Positions 52,500 to 61,413 of a stretch of 64,000 bases of DNA are shown here, one piece after another (positions within the stretch are counted from its first letter, which is position 1; each line of letters begins with the position of its first letter). The notes below the pieces were generated by a model. The model worked only from the letters and a program-made list of their open reading frames with translations. It did no database searches and was not told the DNA's origin. The DNA comes from Caryophanales bacterium UBA4278 (lineage in GTDB: Bacteria > Bacillota_I > Bacilli_A > RFN20 > CAG-826). The stretch spans positions 1-64,000 of the forward strand of contig DGVS01000002.1 in assembly GCA_002395065.1 (NCBI GenBank), written 5' to 3'. A program made the position numbers and the translations under genes.

Positions 52500-53807
52500 C
52501 TATACTCTTTTACGCAAAACAATATCAATCGGTGTTCCGCTTAAATTAAACGAATCTCGTAAGCGATTTTCAATATATCTTAAATAAGAAAAGTGAGCAT
52601 ATTTTGGGTTATTCACGAACAAAACAAACGTTGGAGGACATGAATTGGCTTGGTTCGCAAAATAGATTTTTAAACGTCCACCATTAAAATCTGGAGCTTC
52701 ATTCATTGTTTGAGCATCTTGAATAACATCATTTAATAATGAGGTTGTTAGATGCGTATCATATGCTTCATGAACTTCATTTAACTTATCAAAAATTAAA
52801 TGCACGCGTGACTTTGTTAATGCACTAGTAAACACGATTGGAGCATACTCAAGGAATTTAAATTCCTTACGAACTTTCTTTTCGAAGTCCGACATCGTGT
52901 TTTGACCCTTTTCAACAAGGTCCCATTTATTGACAACAACAATAATTGCTTTCTTTTTTTCAACAGCATATCCAACAACATGTTTATCTTGCTCAATGAT
53001 GCCTTCATTAGCGTCAATTACGAATAAAACGATTTCACTTCGATCAATCGCGCTTAAAGCACGCAAGACAGAATATTTATCCACCGCTTCATAGACTTTT
53101 CCGCGTTTTTTAAGTCCAGCGGTGTCAATGACAACATATTGTTGTCCATCTTTTTCAAAAGAGGAGTCAACCGAGTCACGGGTTGTCCCAACAATGTTTG
53201 AAACAATGGAGCGAGATTCACCCAAAATCGCGTTCATTAACGATGACTTTCCGACATTTGGACGTCCAATTATAGAAAAAGTAATTGCATCGTCATAGAC
53301 GACATCTTCTTTTTGTGGAAGAACTTTGACAATCTTATCTAAAATGTCTCCGATACCAATTCCGTGTTCTCCACTAGTTGGGATTGGTTCACCTAGACCA
53401 AGTGAATAAAAATCATTTACATCGTAAAGCATATCGCGGTTATCAACTTTGTTGACCGCTAGAATAACTGGTTTATTTGTTTTATAAAGCATCTTTGCGA
53501 CTAAGCGATCATCATTCGTCACACCTTTTTTGGCATCAGTAACAAAAATGACGACATCTGCTTCATCAATCGCTAGTTGCGCTTGCATCCGAATTTGTTC
53601 TTGGAATGGACGATTAGCAATCTCAATACCTCCGGTATCAACCAAACGAAAATCACGGTCTAACCATGATGCTGTCTCATAAAGACGATCACGAGTTACA
53701 CCAGGTTGGTCATCAATAATGGAACGTCTTTTTCCAATGATACGATTAAAAATCGTTGATTTACCAACGTTAGGACTTCCGATAATGGCAACGACACCAA
53801 GAGACAT
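52500..53807 (-). CDS. der: Ribosome-assembly GTPase Der (EngA)
   Basis: The protein has 435 aa with two tandem GTPase domains, GSPNVGKSTIFNR (about residues 10-22) and GRPNVGKSSLMNA (about 182-194), each with NKxD motifs (VNKVDN, VNKWDL), and a C-terminal KH-like domain ending in PIDIVLRKRV. It matures the 50S subunit. GGAG precedes the ATG; cmk ends 4 nt upstream, so the two are an operon. Confidence 0.96.
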   Translation of the reverse strand: MSLGVVAIIGSPNVGKSTIFNRIIGKRRSIIDDQPGVTRDRLYETASWLDRDFRLVDTGGIEIANRPFQEQIRMQAQLAIDEADVVIFVTDAKKGVTNDDRLVAKMLYKTNKPVILAVNKVDNRDMLYDVNDFYSLGLGEPIPTSGEHGIGIGDILDKIVKVLPQKEDVVYDDAITFSIIGRPNVGKSSLMNAILGESRSIVSNIVGTTRDSVDSSFEKDGQQYVVIDTAGLKKRGKVYEAVDKYSVLRALSAIDRSEIVLFVIDANEGIIEQDKHVVGYAVEKKKAIIVVVNKWDLVEKGQNTMSDFEKKVRKEFKFLEYAPIVFTSALTKSRVHLIFDKLNEVHEAYDTHLTTSLLNDVIQDAQTMNEAPDFNGGRLKIYFANQANSCPPTFVLFVNNPKYAHFSYLRYIENRLRDSFNLSGTPIDIVLRKRV

Positions 53808-53811
53808 CTAA

Positions 53812-54477
53812 TTATTCTCCAATTTTATCTTTGATAATCTTTAATGCAGCTTCAACTGACTCTTCAATTGTAAGGTTCGATGTATCTAAAAGAACAGAAT
53901 CAGCAGCTGGTTTAAGTGGAGCAAAAGCTCTACTTGAATCAATACGATCACGTTTCTCAACGTCAGCAACAATGTCTTCGTAAGTACATGGAATACCTTT
54001 TTCCTGGTTTTCAATGTAACGACGTTTAGCTCTTTCTTCAACTGAGGCAACTTGGAAAATCTTCACATCTGCGTTTGGAAAGACATATGTACCGATGTCT
54101 CTTCCATCCATGATGACAGAAGATTTTTCGCCCATTTTACGTTGTAATTCAACTAATGCAAGACGAATTTCCTTATAGGAAGCAATATATGAAACATTAC
54201 CAGAAACATGTGGTTCGCGAATTTCACGTGTAACATCTTTTCCAGAACACATCACCTTTCCATCAGGGAAAAGTTCGATTTCAACTTCTGGGATTAAAGC
54301 ACAACAAGCTTGTTCATCCTTTGGATCAACACCTTTACGTAAAACGTACTCAGTAAAAGCACGATACATTGCGCCAGTATCGATGTAGGTAAAGCCAAGA
54401 ATCTTGGCTAAACGTTTTGAGATGGTTGATTTTCCAGCGGCTGCTGGCCCATCTACAGCAATCACATAATGTTTCAT
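53812..54477 (-). CDS. cmk: Cytidylate kinase
   Basis: The protein has 221 aa and phosphorylates CMP and dCMP. The P-loop is DGPAAAGKSTISKRLA (about residues 9-24), DTGAMYRAFT is the acceptor region and DGRDIGTYVFPNAD the substrate lid. GGAGG precedes the ATG inside the upstream gene's end. The cmk-der order is typical of Bacilli. Confidence 0.95.
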   Translation of the reverse strand: MKHYVIAVDGPAAAGKSTISKRLAKILGFTYIDTGAMYRAFTEYVLRKGVDPKDEQACCALIPEVEIELFPDGKVMCSGKDVTREIREPHVSGNVSYIASYKEIRLALVELQRKMGEKSSVIMDGRDIGTYVFPNADVKIFQVASVEERAKRRYIENQEKGIPCTYEDIVADVEKRDRIDSSRAFAPLKPAADSVLLDTSNLTIEESVEAALKIIKDKIGE

Positions 54478-54795
54478 TTATTTTCCTCCAAACGTACTAA
54501 TTCCAACGAAGATGATGGCAATAATTAGTCCAATAATCACGACACCCATCAGTGAATAGAAGAGAATTAAATTATGTCTTCTATAATTTGGATGAGTGTG
54601 TTCGACTGAATCCGGGACATTATAAATGTCCAAGCCATCATAAACATCTTCAAAAGCTAACTTCTTTTGACCTTTGTTTTTGCTTAACAATTGTTCAACT
54701 CGTTGAGAGCTTTGACGTTTCTTTGTTTGTTTAGGTTCATCTGGAAGTGAAGCAATCTCACTTCGATATTCACGATATTTTTCAACACGCGACAT
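54478..54795 (-). CDS. Small single-pass membrane protein, 105 aa, unknown
   Basis: Residues 1-75 are hydrophilic, basic and then acidic, without a known domain. A membrane helix (about 77-100, ILFYSLMGVVIIGLIIAIIF) lies near the C-terminus, so the N-terminal part is probably cytoplasmic. It is first in the operon with cmk and der (stop and cmk start adjacent), so a role in division or ribosome assembly is possible but unproven. AGGTGGAAG precedes the ATG. Confidence 0.75.
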   Translation of the reverse strand: MSRVEKYREYRSEIASLPDEPKQTKKRQSSQRVEQLLSKNKGQKKLAFEDVYDGLDIYNVPDSVEHTHPNYRRHNLILFYSLMGVVIIGLIIAIIFVGISTFGGK

Positions 54796-54928
54796 AATAC
54801 TTCCACCTAATGTTGATATATTAACATATATTCATCATTACTCCATACGTATTTTTGATAATTTTTAACTCGTTGAAACTTCGATTTAATTTCGTTATAA
54901 TTATCACAACAACAACGGAGGAAAAGTC

Positions 54929-55099
54929 ATGCCAAAAGTAAAAGTGAATTCTGACGTTTGCGCATCATGTGGCCTCTGCGTTGGCAGCCGTCCAGACGTC
55001 TTCGAATTTGATGATGAAGGACATGCTAAAGCAGTCGTCGAAGAAGTTGATGGCGAACTTGGTTTTGAATGCCCATTCGGTGCAATCGAAGTTGAATAA
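54929..55099 (+). CDS. Single-cluster [4Fe-4S] ferredoxin
   Basis: The protein has 56 aa, too short for many gene callers. The cluster ligands are CASCGLC (Cys11, 14, 17) and a distal Cys48 in ECPFGAIEV. The usual fourth Cys right after the first motif is Arg (GSRPDVF), as in mono-cluster ferredoxins, where the distal Cys completes the cluster. It carries single electrons to partner oxidoreductases. GGAGG lies 7 nt before the ATG and a terminator follows. It is monocistronic. Partner unknown. Confidence 0.93.
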   Translation: MPKVKVNSDVCASCGLCVGSRPDVFEFDDEGHAKAVVEEVDGELGFECPFGAIEVE

Positions 55100-55114
55100 T
55101 TAATTTTATTAATT

Positions 55115-55139
55115 AAAAGCGTCCTTATGGACGTTTTTA
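55115..55139. terminator. Terminator between ferredoxin and the membrane-protein operon
   Basis: AAAAGCGTCC-TTAT-GGACGTTTTT, with a single bulge, has T/A runs on both sides. Probably bidirectional; it overlaps the stop of the convergent gene. Confidence 0.8.
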
Positions 55140-55811
55140 TTTTACTTTTTTAAGCAAATAATGGATTCCTAATGGTACTAAAGAGACTACTATAGAGACA
55201 CCGATAAACCCAAAAATTGTTATCTTTGAAACTATTTCGCTCAAGAAATAGAAATCTTCCCAGGTTTGAACAATATATACAAACAAAACGTAAATTAAAA
55301 TGTAGATTCCTAAAACGATATAGGTAGCAATTATTTCTTTCTTTGATTGAGTGGGTTTTTCATCTAAGAACACATATGAAATAACAAACAAGAACGGAAT
55401 TAAAAGATGAGAGAATAAGCAATCTCCAAGGAAATTAACTTTGATTGATTCTTCAATCCCGCTAGAAATCCAAACAACAGGGAAAAATACCAGCAAAACA
55501 AGGATAAAAATGAAAATATTTAAAATACAAACCACATATTTTACACGAAAAACCCATGTTGGAATTTCAAAATCTTCTTGAATAAGTTTTGTAGTATAAA
55601 ACGGGATTAAGAAAATTGATAAAACAGCGCAGAACAAAACGACTTTATTAGTTAATTTAGAAAATCCTGAATCACTCCAAATTGTTGCTTGGTGATCATA
55701 AACAATTTCTTCAAACGCATGAAAAATATCTCGACCTAACGCAACCATCGTAAAAACAACAATCGCAATACATATTAAAAGAGATAACAGTGCTTTAATT
55801 CTCTTAGACAT
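55137..55811 (-). CDS. Six-pass membrane protein, 224 aa, unknown, in the FMN-riboswitch operon
   Basis: About six hydrophobic helices, with short loops and both ends probably cytoplasmic. A SHLLIPFLFVISYVFLDEK segment with His and Pro in the membrane loosely resembles Pr6Pr/TMEM-type proteins; I do not claim the family. It overlaps the upstream 116-aa gene by 8 nt and is the third gene of the ribU operon, so a link to flavin use or transport is inferred. It ends in the terminator at 55115. Confidence 0.75.
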   Translation of the reverse strand: MSKRIKALLSLLICIAIVVFTMVALGRDIFHAFEEIVYDHQATIWSDSGFSKLTNKVVLFCAVLSIFLIPFYTTKLIQEDFEIPTWVFRVKYVVCILNIFIFILVLLVFFPVVWISSGIEESIKVNFLGDCLFSHLLIPFLFVISYVFLDEKPTQSKKEIIATYIVLGIYILIYVLFVYIVQTWEDFYFLSEIVSKITIFGFIGVSIVVSLVPLGIHYLLKKVK

Positions 55812-56154
55812 AGGCTACCCTCAAGACAATTAAGGAAACTATAAGAACTAAAATAAAGAAAACGATCGTTCCAATAAAGAAAACATTTGTCTTTTTCTCA
55901 CCTTTAATAAAACAAACTAAATAAGGAACTAAACTTAATAGCGAAATAACAATTGTCACTAACGAGATAATAAGATAGACATTAAAAACTACTGTTGTTC
56001 GAGCATCTCTTGGCAAAAATGGCTCACCATCTTTAATTACTACATATCGATATATCGAACCATATAGATAAAGGATCGAAAGAATAAAGAAAAAACAAGA
56101 AACAAAGAACAATAAATTTCTATTTTTGATTATAAAATCTGAAATTTTCTTCAT
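55804..56154 (-). CDS. Three-pass membrane protein, 116 aa, unknown, in the FMN-riboswitch operon
   Basis: Three hydrophobic helices (about residues 12-33, 50-73 and 86-112) with a short outside loop. No motif is recognised. It starts 2 nt after the ribU stop with no good ribosome site, so translation is probably coupled to ribU, and it overlaps the next gene by 8 nt. Shared FMN control suggests a role with flavins, but this is inference. Confidence 0.72.
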   Translation of the reverse strand: MKKISDFIIKNRNLLFFVSCFFFILSILYLYGSIYRYVVIKDGEPFLPRDARTTVVFNVYLIISLVTIVISLLSLVPYLVCFIKGEKKTNVFFIGTIVFFILVLIVSLIVLRVAYV

Positions 56155-56156
56155 TA

Positions 56157-56855
56157 TTATTTTTGAAATCTATCAAATAGTGTATGCGTTGATTTGTAAA
56201 CAAGCAACGTAACAAGAATAATTGCAGCATCTTTAATGACGTTAAATGGAAGAACCGCGATAAATCCGACTGACCATCTGACATCTTGAATTGCTGGGTT
56301 AGCAAGCTGACAAACCTTTAATAATGCGGTTTCCGATAATCCAAACATTCTCATATAGAATGGGAACATCACATAAACGTTTGCAACAAGAGAAACAAAT
56401 AATTGGCAGAATAATCCAAGGATTAGCGCTTTAATTGCACCTTTGAATGTACGATTCTTCTGATAGAAGAGTGCAGCAGGCATAATGAATGCCAAACTAT
56501 AAAGAAGATCGGCAATTTCCCCAACAGCTAATGTGTTGGTCATTGGTAATTTAATAAATGTTTTTACTAGTAAAACGTAGAAACCAGTCATTGGTCCATA
56601 AGCAAATGCACCAATAAATGCTGGGATTTCATCAAAGTGGAATTCTAAGAATGATGGGAAGAATGGGACTGGGAATTTTAAGAAAGGAACACAATATAAA
56701 ATTGCTGAGAATCCACCAAAAACGGCCACTCGAACTAAGAAACGTGTACGATTTTTCTTCTCAACATGTCCTTTTAAATCAAAATAATGTTTTGCAACTA
56801 AGAAAACAAAGATTAATAGTAACAGTCCTAAGATAATACCTTTAGCTAATGTCAT
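56157..56855 (-). CDS. ribU: Riboflavin transporter RibU (ECF S component)
   Basis: The protein has 232 aa with about six membrane helices. FLEFHFDEIPAFIGAFAYGPMTG matches the RibU substrate loop, and KLPMTNTLAVGEIADLLYSLAFI follows. It is the substrate-binding S component; an ECF ATPase module must be encoded elsewhere. The start codon at 56855 lies directly after the terminator T-run of the FMN riboswitch hairpin, whose loop and arm hold the GAGGAGG ribosome site. It is first in a three-gene operon. Confidence 0.93.
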   Translation of the reverse strand: MTLAKGIILGLLLLIFVFLVAKHYFDLKGHVEKKNRTRFLVRVAVFGGFSAILYCVPFLKFPVPFFPSFLEFHFDEIPAFIGAFAYGPMTGFYVLLVKTFIKLPMTNTLAVGEIADLLYSLAFIMPAALFYQKNRTFKGAIKALILGLFCQLFVSLVANVYVMFPFYMRMFGLSETALLKVCQLANPAIQDVRWSVGFIAVLPFNVIKDAAIILVTLLVYKSTHTLFDRFQK

Positions 56856-56882
56856 AAAAAAATTTGCCTCCTCAGGGCAAAT
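56856..56882 (-). promoter_or_regulatory. FMN-switch terminator and ribosome-site sequestering hairpin
   Basis: ATTTGCC-N7-GGCAAAT followed by T7 and then ATG. The loop and right arm contain GAGGAGG. An 8-nt stretch (TGCCCTGA) overlapping the left arm can instead pair with TCAGGGCA of the aptamer. Confidence 0.85.
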
Positions 56883-56900
56883 ATCTCATAAAAGAATTGA

Positions 56901-57004
56901 GTTTCTTTCATCCAGACTTTACTGTCGCTACCGGAATCTCACCAGTTCAGCCATTTGGCTCGCGGAGTTTACCGCCGGTCGGGAATTTCACCCTGCCCTG
57001 AAAC
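56901..57004 (-). ncRNA. FMN riboswitch (RFN element)
   Basis: On the minus strand AGGGCAGGGTGAAATTCCC, GACCGGCGGTA, GCGAGCC and GACAGTAAAGTCTGGATG are the hallmark blocks of the RFN element, closed by P1 GTTTC/GAAAC. It senses FMN and should switch off ribU when FMN is plentiful. Confidence 0.97.
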
Positions 57005-57025
57005 GTTAATAGTATAGCACAACTT

Positions 57026-57700
57026 TTATAAAGGTTGTTTAACTATTTCTGAATAATTTCTTGGATACTTCTTTTGACAAGGTTTTGATTTTGAAATCAC
57101 CAGCAATTTACGGTTATCTTTCGAAATTGGCAGTTCGTAAGATTTAATGAATTTAACTGATGAATTAAGCTTTCTAAGCGCTGATTTAGCTTCGTTTAAT
57201 TCTTCTTCAGCATTACTTCCTTTGTAGGCGACAAGTAAGCCATGAATCTTCACAAATGGTAAACTCAGTTCCGCTAAAATATTGAGTTGTTTAACAGCTC
57301 GAGCTGTAACAAAATCAAAATAATCTCTTTGCTTCAAATCTTCGGCTCGGCCATTTATGACAGTTACGTTTTCTAGCCCGAGTTGAGATTTAACTTCATT
57401 TAAGAAGCTAATCTTCTTTCCGTTTGATTCAAGAAGATTCACTTTTAATTTTGGAAAAGCGATGGCTAATGGAACACCAGGGAATCCGGCACCACTACCG
57501 ATATCTAATAATCTACCTTTTGAAAAATCGATATAGTTAGAGGGAAGCAGTGAATCAATAAAGTGTTTTTCTTCAATTTCGTCAGGATCTTTGATTGCTG
57601 TTAAATTGAATTTTTCGTTCCATTCTAAAAGAAGGGAGCGATATTTATCAAATTTCGCTACTTGTTCATCAGTTAAAGTGAAATATTCTTGTAGTCTCAT
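57026..57700 (-). CDS. rsmG: 16S rRNA (guanine527-N7)-methyltransferase
   Basis: The protein has 224 aa. WNEKFNLTAI near the N-terminus and LDIGSGAGFPGVPLAIAFP (SAM-binding) are the RsmG signatures, followed by VTARAVKQLNILAEL and KGS. It methylates G527 of 16S rRNA. It overlaps mnmG by 4 nt; the pair is widely conserved. A repeat copy (57099) encodes NRKLLVI near the C-terminus, which also fits the family, so it may be chance. Confidence 0.94.
   Translation of the reverse strand: MRLQEYFTLTDEQVAKFDKYRSLLLEWNEKFNLTAIKDPDEIEEKHFIDSLLPSNYIDFSKGRLLDIGSGAGFPGVPLAIAFPKLKVNLLESNGKKISFLNEVKSQLGLENVTVINGRAEDLKQRDYFDFVTARAVKQLNILAELSLPFVKIHGLLVAYKGSNAEEELNEAKSALRKLNSSVKFIKSYELPISKDNRKLLVISKSKPCQKKYPRNYSEIVKQPL
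57099..57114. repeat. Dispersed near-palindromic repeat, copy 10 (inside rsmG)
   Basis: ACCAGCAATTTACGGT with left flank AAATC. The right arm is degraded. Confidence 0.35.
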
Positions 57701-59568
57701 TTTTCCTTCTTCTTTAAGTTTAAGATAAGAATAGAAATATCACTAGGATTAACTCCGCTGATACGTCCAGCTTGTCCAATATTAATTGGACGAATTTTAT
57801 CTAATTTTTGACGAGCCTCTAATGCGAGTCCGTGCATATTTAAATAATCAATATTTTCTGGAAGTTTATGTTCTTCATATTTAGCAAAAGATAAAGCTTC
57901 TTTTTCTTCACGTTTAATATAGCCTTCATATTTCACCATGATTTCAAGTTGGGATACACCAATGAAATCAAGTTCAATTTCTTTTAATTCTGGGATTAAT
58001 TCAACAAGGTGATGATACTTCACTCCTGGGCGCTTCAAGAACTCTGTTGCTGAGACACCGCTAGTCAATGGTTCAATGCCTTGTGAAACAAGATATTCTG
58101 TCGTTGATTTTCCTGTTCCTAAATGAGTTTTATCCAAAATTTGTCGGGCTTTTTCAATATTTTTGTTCTTCTTTAAGAATTCTTGATAACGGTCATTTGA
58201 AATCAGTCCAAGCTTAAAACCGTATGGGGTTAATCTCAAATCAGCATTATCGTGACGAAGTAGTAAACGGTATTCAGCTCGCGAAGAAAGTAAACGATAT
58301 GGTTCGTTTGTTCCTTTTGTCACAATGTCATCAATCATAACACCAATATATGATTCATTTCTTTTTAAGATAAATGGCTCTCTACCTAAAACATAATTAG
58401 CTGCGTTAATACCAGCGACCAATCCAAGACCGGCTGCTTCTTCATAACCCGATGTTCCACAAATTTGACCAGCGCCATAAAGTCCTTTGTATTTTTTAAC
58501 TCTTAGAGTTAAATCAAATTGAGTTGGCACCAATGCATCATATTCGATCGCATATGCATACTTTAAAAATTCCGCATGTTCTAATCCAACAATGGAATGA
58601 ACCATTTCAACTTGCATCTCTTCGTCCATGGCAGTTGAAAAGCCTTGCAGATAAATAGATTCACCATTTCTAAATTCTGGTTCCAAGAAAAGTTGATGAC
58701 GTGATTTATCTTTAAACGTCATTACTTTTGATTCGATGGACGGACAATAACGTGGGCCAACACCAGTTTGAAGCCCATTGTAGGTTGCTGTTCGATCTAA
58801 ATTATCAGTTATTAATTTATGAGTTTTTTCGTTTGTATAAATCAAATAACAAGGCAATTGTTCTTCGACTGGAACGAATGTTTTTGTAATGTAAGAAAAT
58901 GCAAAATCACCAGCCATTCCTGGTTGAATTGTAGCTTTTGATAAATCGATTGATGACTTTTTAATACGTGGAGGAGTACCGGTTTTTAGTCTAATAATTT
59001 CTAGGCCCATTTTACGCAAAGAGTCAGATAAACCAATTGATGGATTTTCACCATCAGGTCCACCGCTAACTGATTTCTTGCCTCTTAAAATTGCGCCATC
59101 CATATATGTGCCGGTTGAAATAACCACGGCTTTAGAATGAATTACTGTTCCATCTCTCAAGATGACTCCATCAACAACATCATCGTGATAGGAGAGAGCA
59201 ACAACCTCTTTTTCTAAAATGTCGAGATTGGGAATTTCATCTAATAGATGCTGCATGTAAGCCGGATAAGCATGTTTATCTTCTTGGGCTCTTAAACATT
59301 GCACGCCTGGACCTTTTCCTGTGTTAAGCATCTTCATTTGAAGATACTCATGATCAGCAGCAATACCCATCATTCCACCTAACGCATCAACTTCACGAAC
59401 AACAATACCTTTCGCAGATCCACCAATAGATGGATTGCATGGCATATTCGAAATCATCTTCTTGTTGAGGGTGATTAAAAGCGTGCTTAAACCCATGTGC
59501 GCAGTCGCAGCACATGCTTCCACACCAGCGTGTCCACCACCAACAACAATGATTTCGTAATCTTTCAT
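57697..59568 (-). CDS. mnmG: tRNA uridine-5-carboxymethylaminomethyl modification enzyme MnmG
   Basis: The protein has 623 aa. GGGHAGVEAC is the FAD loop at residues 8-17, CNPSIGGSAKG contains the conserved Cys region, GTYMDG and PRYCPSIESK are signature segments, and the C-terminal helical domain binds MnmE. With MnmE it modifies wobble U34. It overlaps rsmG by 4 nt and sufB by 1 nt, so it is read with the suf genes as one long operon. A near-match to the dispersed repeat lies at 58909-58924. Confidence 0.96.
   Translation of the reverse strand: MKDYEIIVVGGGHAGVEACAATAHMGLSTLLITLNKKMISNMPCNPSIGGSAKGIVVREVDALGGMMGIAADHEYLQMKMLNTGKGPGVQCLRAQEDKHAYPAYMQHLLDEIPNLDILEKEVVALSYHDDVVDGVILRDGTVIHSKAVVISTGTYMDGAILRGKKSVSGGPDGENPSIGLSDSLRKMGLEIIRLKTGTPPRIKKSSIDLSKATIQPGMAGDFAFSYITKTFVPVEEQLPCYLIYTNEKTHKLITDNLDRTATYNGLQTGVGPRYCPSIESKVMTFKDKSRHQLFLEPEFRNGESIYLQGFSTAMDEEMQVEMVHSIVGLEHAEFLKYAYAIEYDALVPTQFDLTLRVKKYKGLYGAGQICGTSGYEEAAGLGLVAGINAANYVLGREPFILKRNESYIGVMIDDIVTKGTNEPYRLLSSRAEYRLLLRHDNADLRLTPYGFKLGLISNDRYQEFLKKNKNIEKARQILDKTHLGTGKSTTEYLVSQGIEPLTSGVSATEFLKRPGVKYHHLVELIPELKEIELDFIGVSQLEIMVKYEGYIKREEKEALSFAKYEEHKLPENIDYLNMHGLALEARQKLDKIRPINIGQAGRISGVNPSDISILILNLKKKEK
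58909..58924. repeat. Dispersed near-palindromic repeat, copy 11 (inside mnmG)
   Basis: ACCAGCCATTCCTGGT followed by TGAATT. It encodes QPGMAGD. One base differs from copy 1. Confidence 0.5.
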
Positions 59569-60974
59569 TATCCGACGCTACCTTCCATATCCATCTTAAT
59601 CAACTGATTAAGTTCGACAGCATATTCCATTGGAAGTTCCTTACTAAATGGTTCAATAAAACCCATAATCATCATTTGTGTCGCATCTTTTCTAGAGATA
59701 CCACGCGACATTAAATAGAAGAGTTGATCTTCATTAATTTTAGACACTGTTGCTTCATGTTCGATAAATGAAGTGTTGTTCTGTACTAGATTTGTTGGAA
59801 TTGTATCCGATTTAGAAATATCGTCCAAAATTAAGGTATCGCACTCAACGTGAGACTTACAATTTTTCGCGTTTTTCATATGTTTCACAGAACCGCGATA
59901 ATTTGCAACTCCACCGTTTTTAACGATTGATTTAGAAATAATTGTTGAAGATGTATTTGAGGCTAAATGAATCATTCTTGCACCAGCATCTTGATATTGC
60001 CCTTTGCCGGCAACGGCAACAGAGACACAAACACCTTTCGCGCCTTCACCTGCCAAAATACAAGCTGGATACTTCATATTTGTCTGTGAACCGATGTTTC
60101 CATCAATCCAATCCATCTGTCCGTTTTCCATGACCTTAGCGCGTTTCGTAACAAGGTTAACGATGTTATTCGACCAGTTTTGGACAGTTGAATAACGACA
60201 CTTAGCATCCTTTAAAACAACAATTTCAACAACTGCGGCATGAAGTGAATCTTGAGAATAAATTGGTGCGGTACAACCTTCCACATAGTGGAGGTCAGCG
60301 CCTTCATCAACAATGATTAATGTACGTTCAAATTGTCCGCTCTTTTCATTATTAATGCGGAAATAAGATTGAAGAGGTTTATCGAGTTTGACTCCTTTTG
60401 GAACATAAATGAATGATCCTCCAGACCACACAGCACCGTTTAGGGCAGAGAATTTGTTATCAGCATAAGGAACAACTGTGTTGAAATATTTCTTCACAAT
60501 TTCTGGACACATTTGCACAGCTTGGTCAGTCGAAAGGAAAATAACTCCTTTGTCTTCAACTTCTTTAAGCATATTATGATAAACAGCTTCCGACTCATAT
60601 TGAGTCGTAACACCACTTAAATACTTTTGTTCGGCTTCTGGAATACCAAGTTTTTGGAAGGTTTTCTTAATTGTTTCAGGAACTTCATCCCAATTCTTTT
60701 CAACCTTTTTCGATGTACGAGTAAAGTAAGTATACGAATCAAAATCAAGGAATGATAAATCTGGTCCAAAAGATGGCATTGGAAGGCGTTTAAAAGCTTC
60801 GTATGATTTCAAACGGAACTCAAGCATCCAATCAGGTTCGTTTTTTAATCTAGATATCTCCCGAACAACTTTTTCACTTAAACCTTTCCCGGTTGTGATG
60901 ATTGATTGGTCTTCGTCTTTAAAACCGTACTTATAATCCTTTTCGTCTTTAACTTGGTAACTATTTTTCTTCAT
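59568..60974 (-). CDS. sufB: Fe-S cluster assembly protein SufB
   Basis: The protein has 468 aa, of usual length. Conserved parts include [46 protein letters not shown] and the C-terminal [21 protein letters not shown] shared with SufD. It is the scaffold on which SufC and SufD build clusters, in the cytoplasm. It overlaps sufU by 14 nt. The next gene downstream is mnmG. Confidence 0.96.
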   Translation of the reverse strand: MKKNSYQVKDEKDYKYGFKDEDQSIITTGKGLSEKVVREISRLKNEPDWMLEFRLKSYEAFKRLPMPSFGPDLSFLDFDSYTYFTRTSKKVEKNWDEVPETIKKTFQKLGIPEAEQKYLSGVTTQYESEAVYHNMLKEVEDKGVIFLSTDQAVQMCPEIVKKYFNTVVPYADNKFSALNGAVWSGGSFIYVPKGVKLDKPLQSYFRINNEKSGQFERTLIIVDEGADLHYVEGCTAPIYSQDSLHAAVVEIVVLKDAKCRYSTVQNWSNNIVNLVTKRAKVMENGQMDWIDGNIGSQTNMKYPACILAGEGAKGVCVSVAVAGKGQYQDAGARMIHLASNTSSTIISKSIVKNGGVANYRGSVKHMKNAKNCKSHVECDTLILDDISKSDTIPTNLVQNNTSFIEHEATVSKINEDQLFYLMSRGISRKDATQMMIMGFIEPFSKELPMEYAVELNQLIKMDMEGSVG

Positions 60975-61413
60975 GGTGATGATGTTCTAAGATCTCCTCT
61001 AAAGCGTCCCATCCGATGGTCGCACAGTGAATACGTGCTGCTTGTTTAGCAGTGTTCATAAACACGATTGCTTCATCAAGGACATCTGGATTATATTCTT
61101 TTTCATGAATCATGTTGTTATATTGCTCAACAATGTATTTGGCTTCAGTAAATGTTTTACCAATCATGAGACCACACATGATATCTGTTGATGCTGTCGA
61201 AATGGTACAAGCCACTCCATCAAAACAAGCATCGATAACTATGTTATCTTTAACTAAAACATAGACGATAATATCATCAATGCAGTTTGCGCTATCCATA
61301 TGGACTTGTTCATATTTTGAAACGTCTCCAACTGGTGCGTGTTTATGTTGTGGATTTTCATAATGATCCATGATGATTTGTCTCATCATCATCGGGCTAA
61401 GCGAAATAGGCAT
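60961..61413 (-). CDS. sufU: Sulfur-transfer protein SufU
   Basis: The protein has 150 aa. The zinc ligands are Cys44 and Asp46 (NCIDD), Cys69 ([10 protein letters not shown]) and a C-terminal Cys ([13 protein letters not shown]). SufU accepts persulfide sulfur from SufS. A second Cys (DACFDG) is near the site. The C-terminus is His/Glu-rich (HHHHEEK). GGAGG lies about 11 nt before the ATG; the gene overlaps sufS by 17 nt. Confidence 0.93.
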   Translation of the reverse strand: MPISLSPMMMRQIIMDHYENPQHKHAPVGDVSKYEQVHMDSANCIDDIIVYVLVKDNIVIDACFDGVACTISTASTDIMCGLMIGKTFTEAKYIVEQYNNMIHEKEYNPDVLDEAIVFMNTAKQAARIHCATIGWDALEEILEHHHHEEK

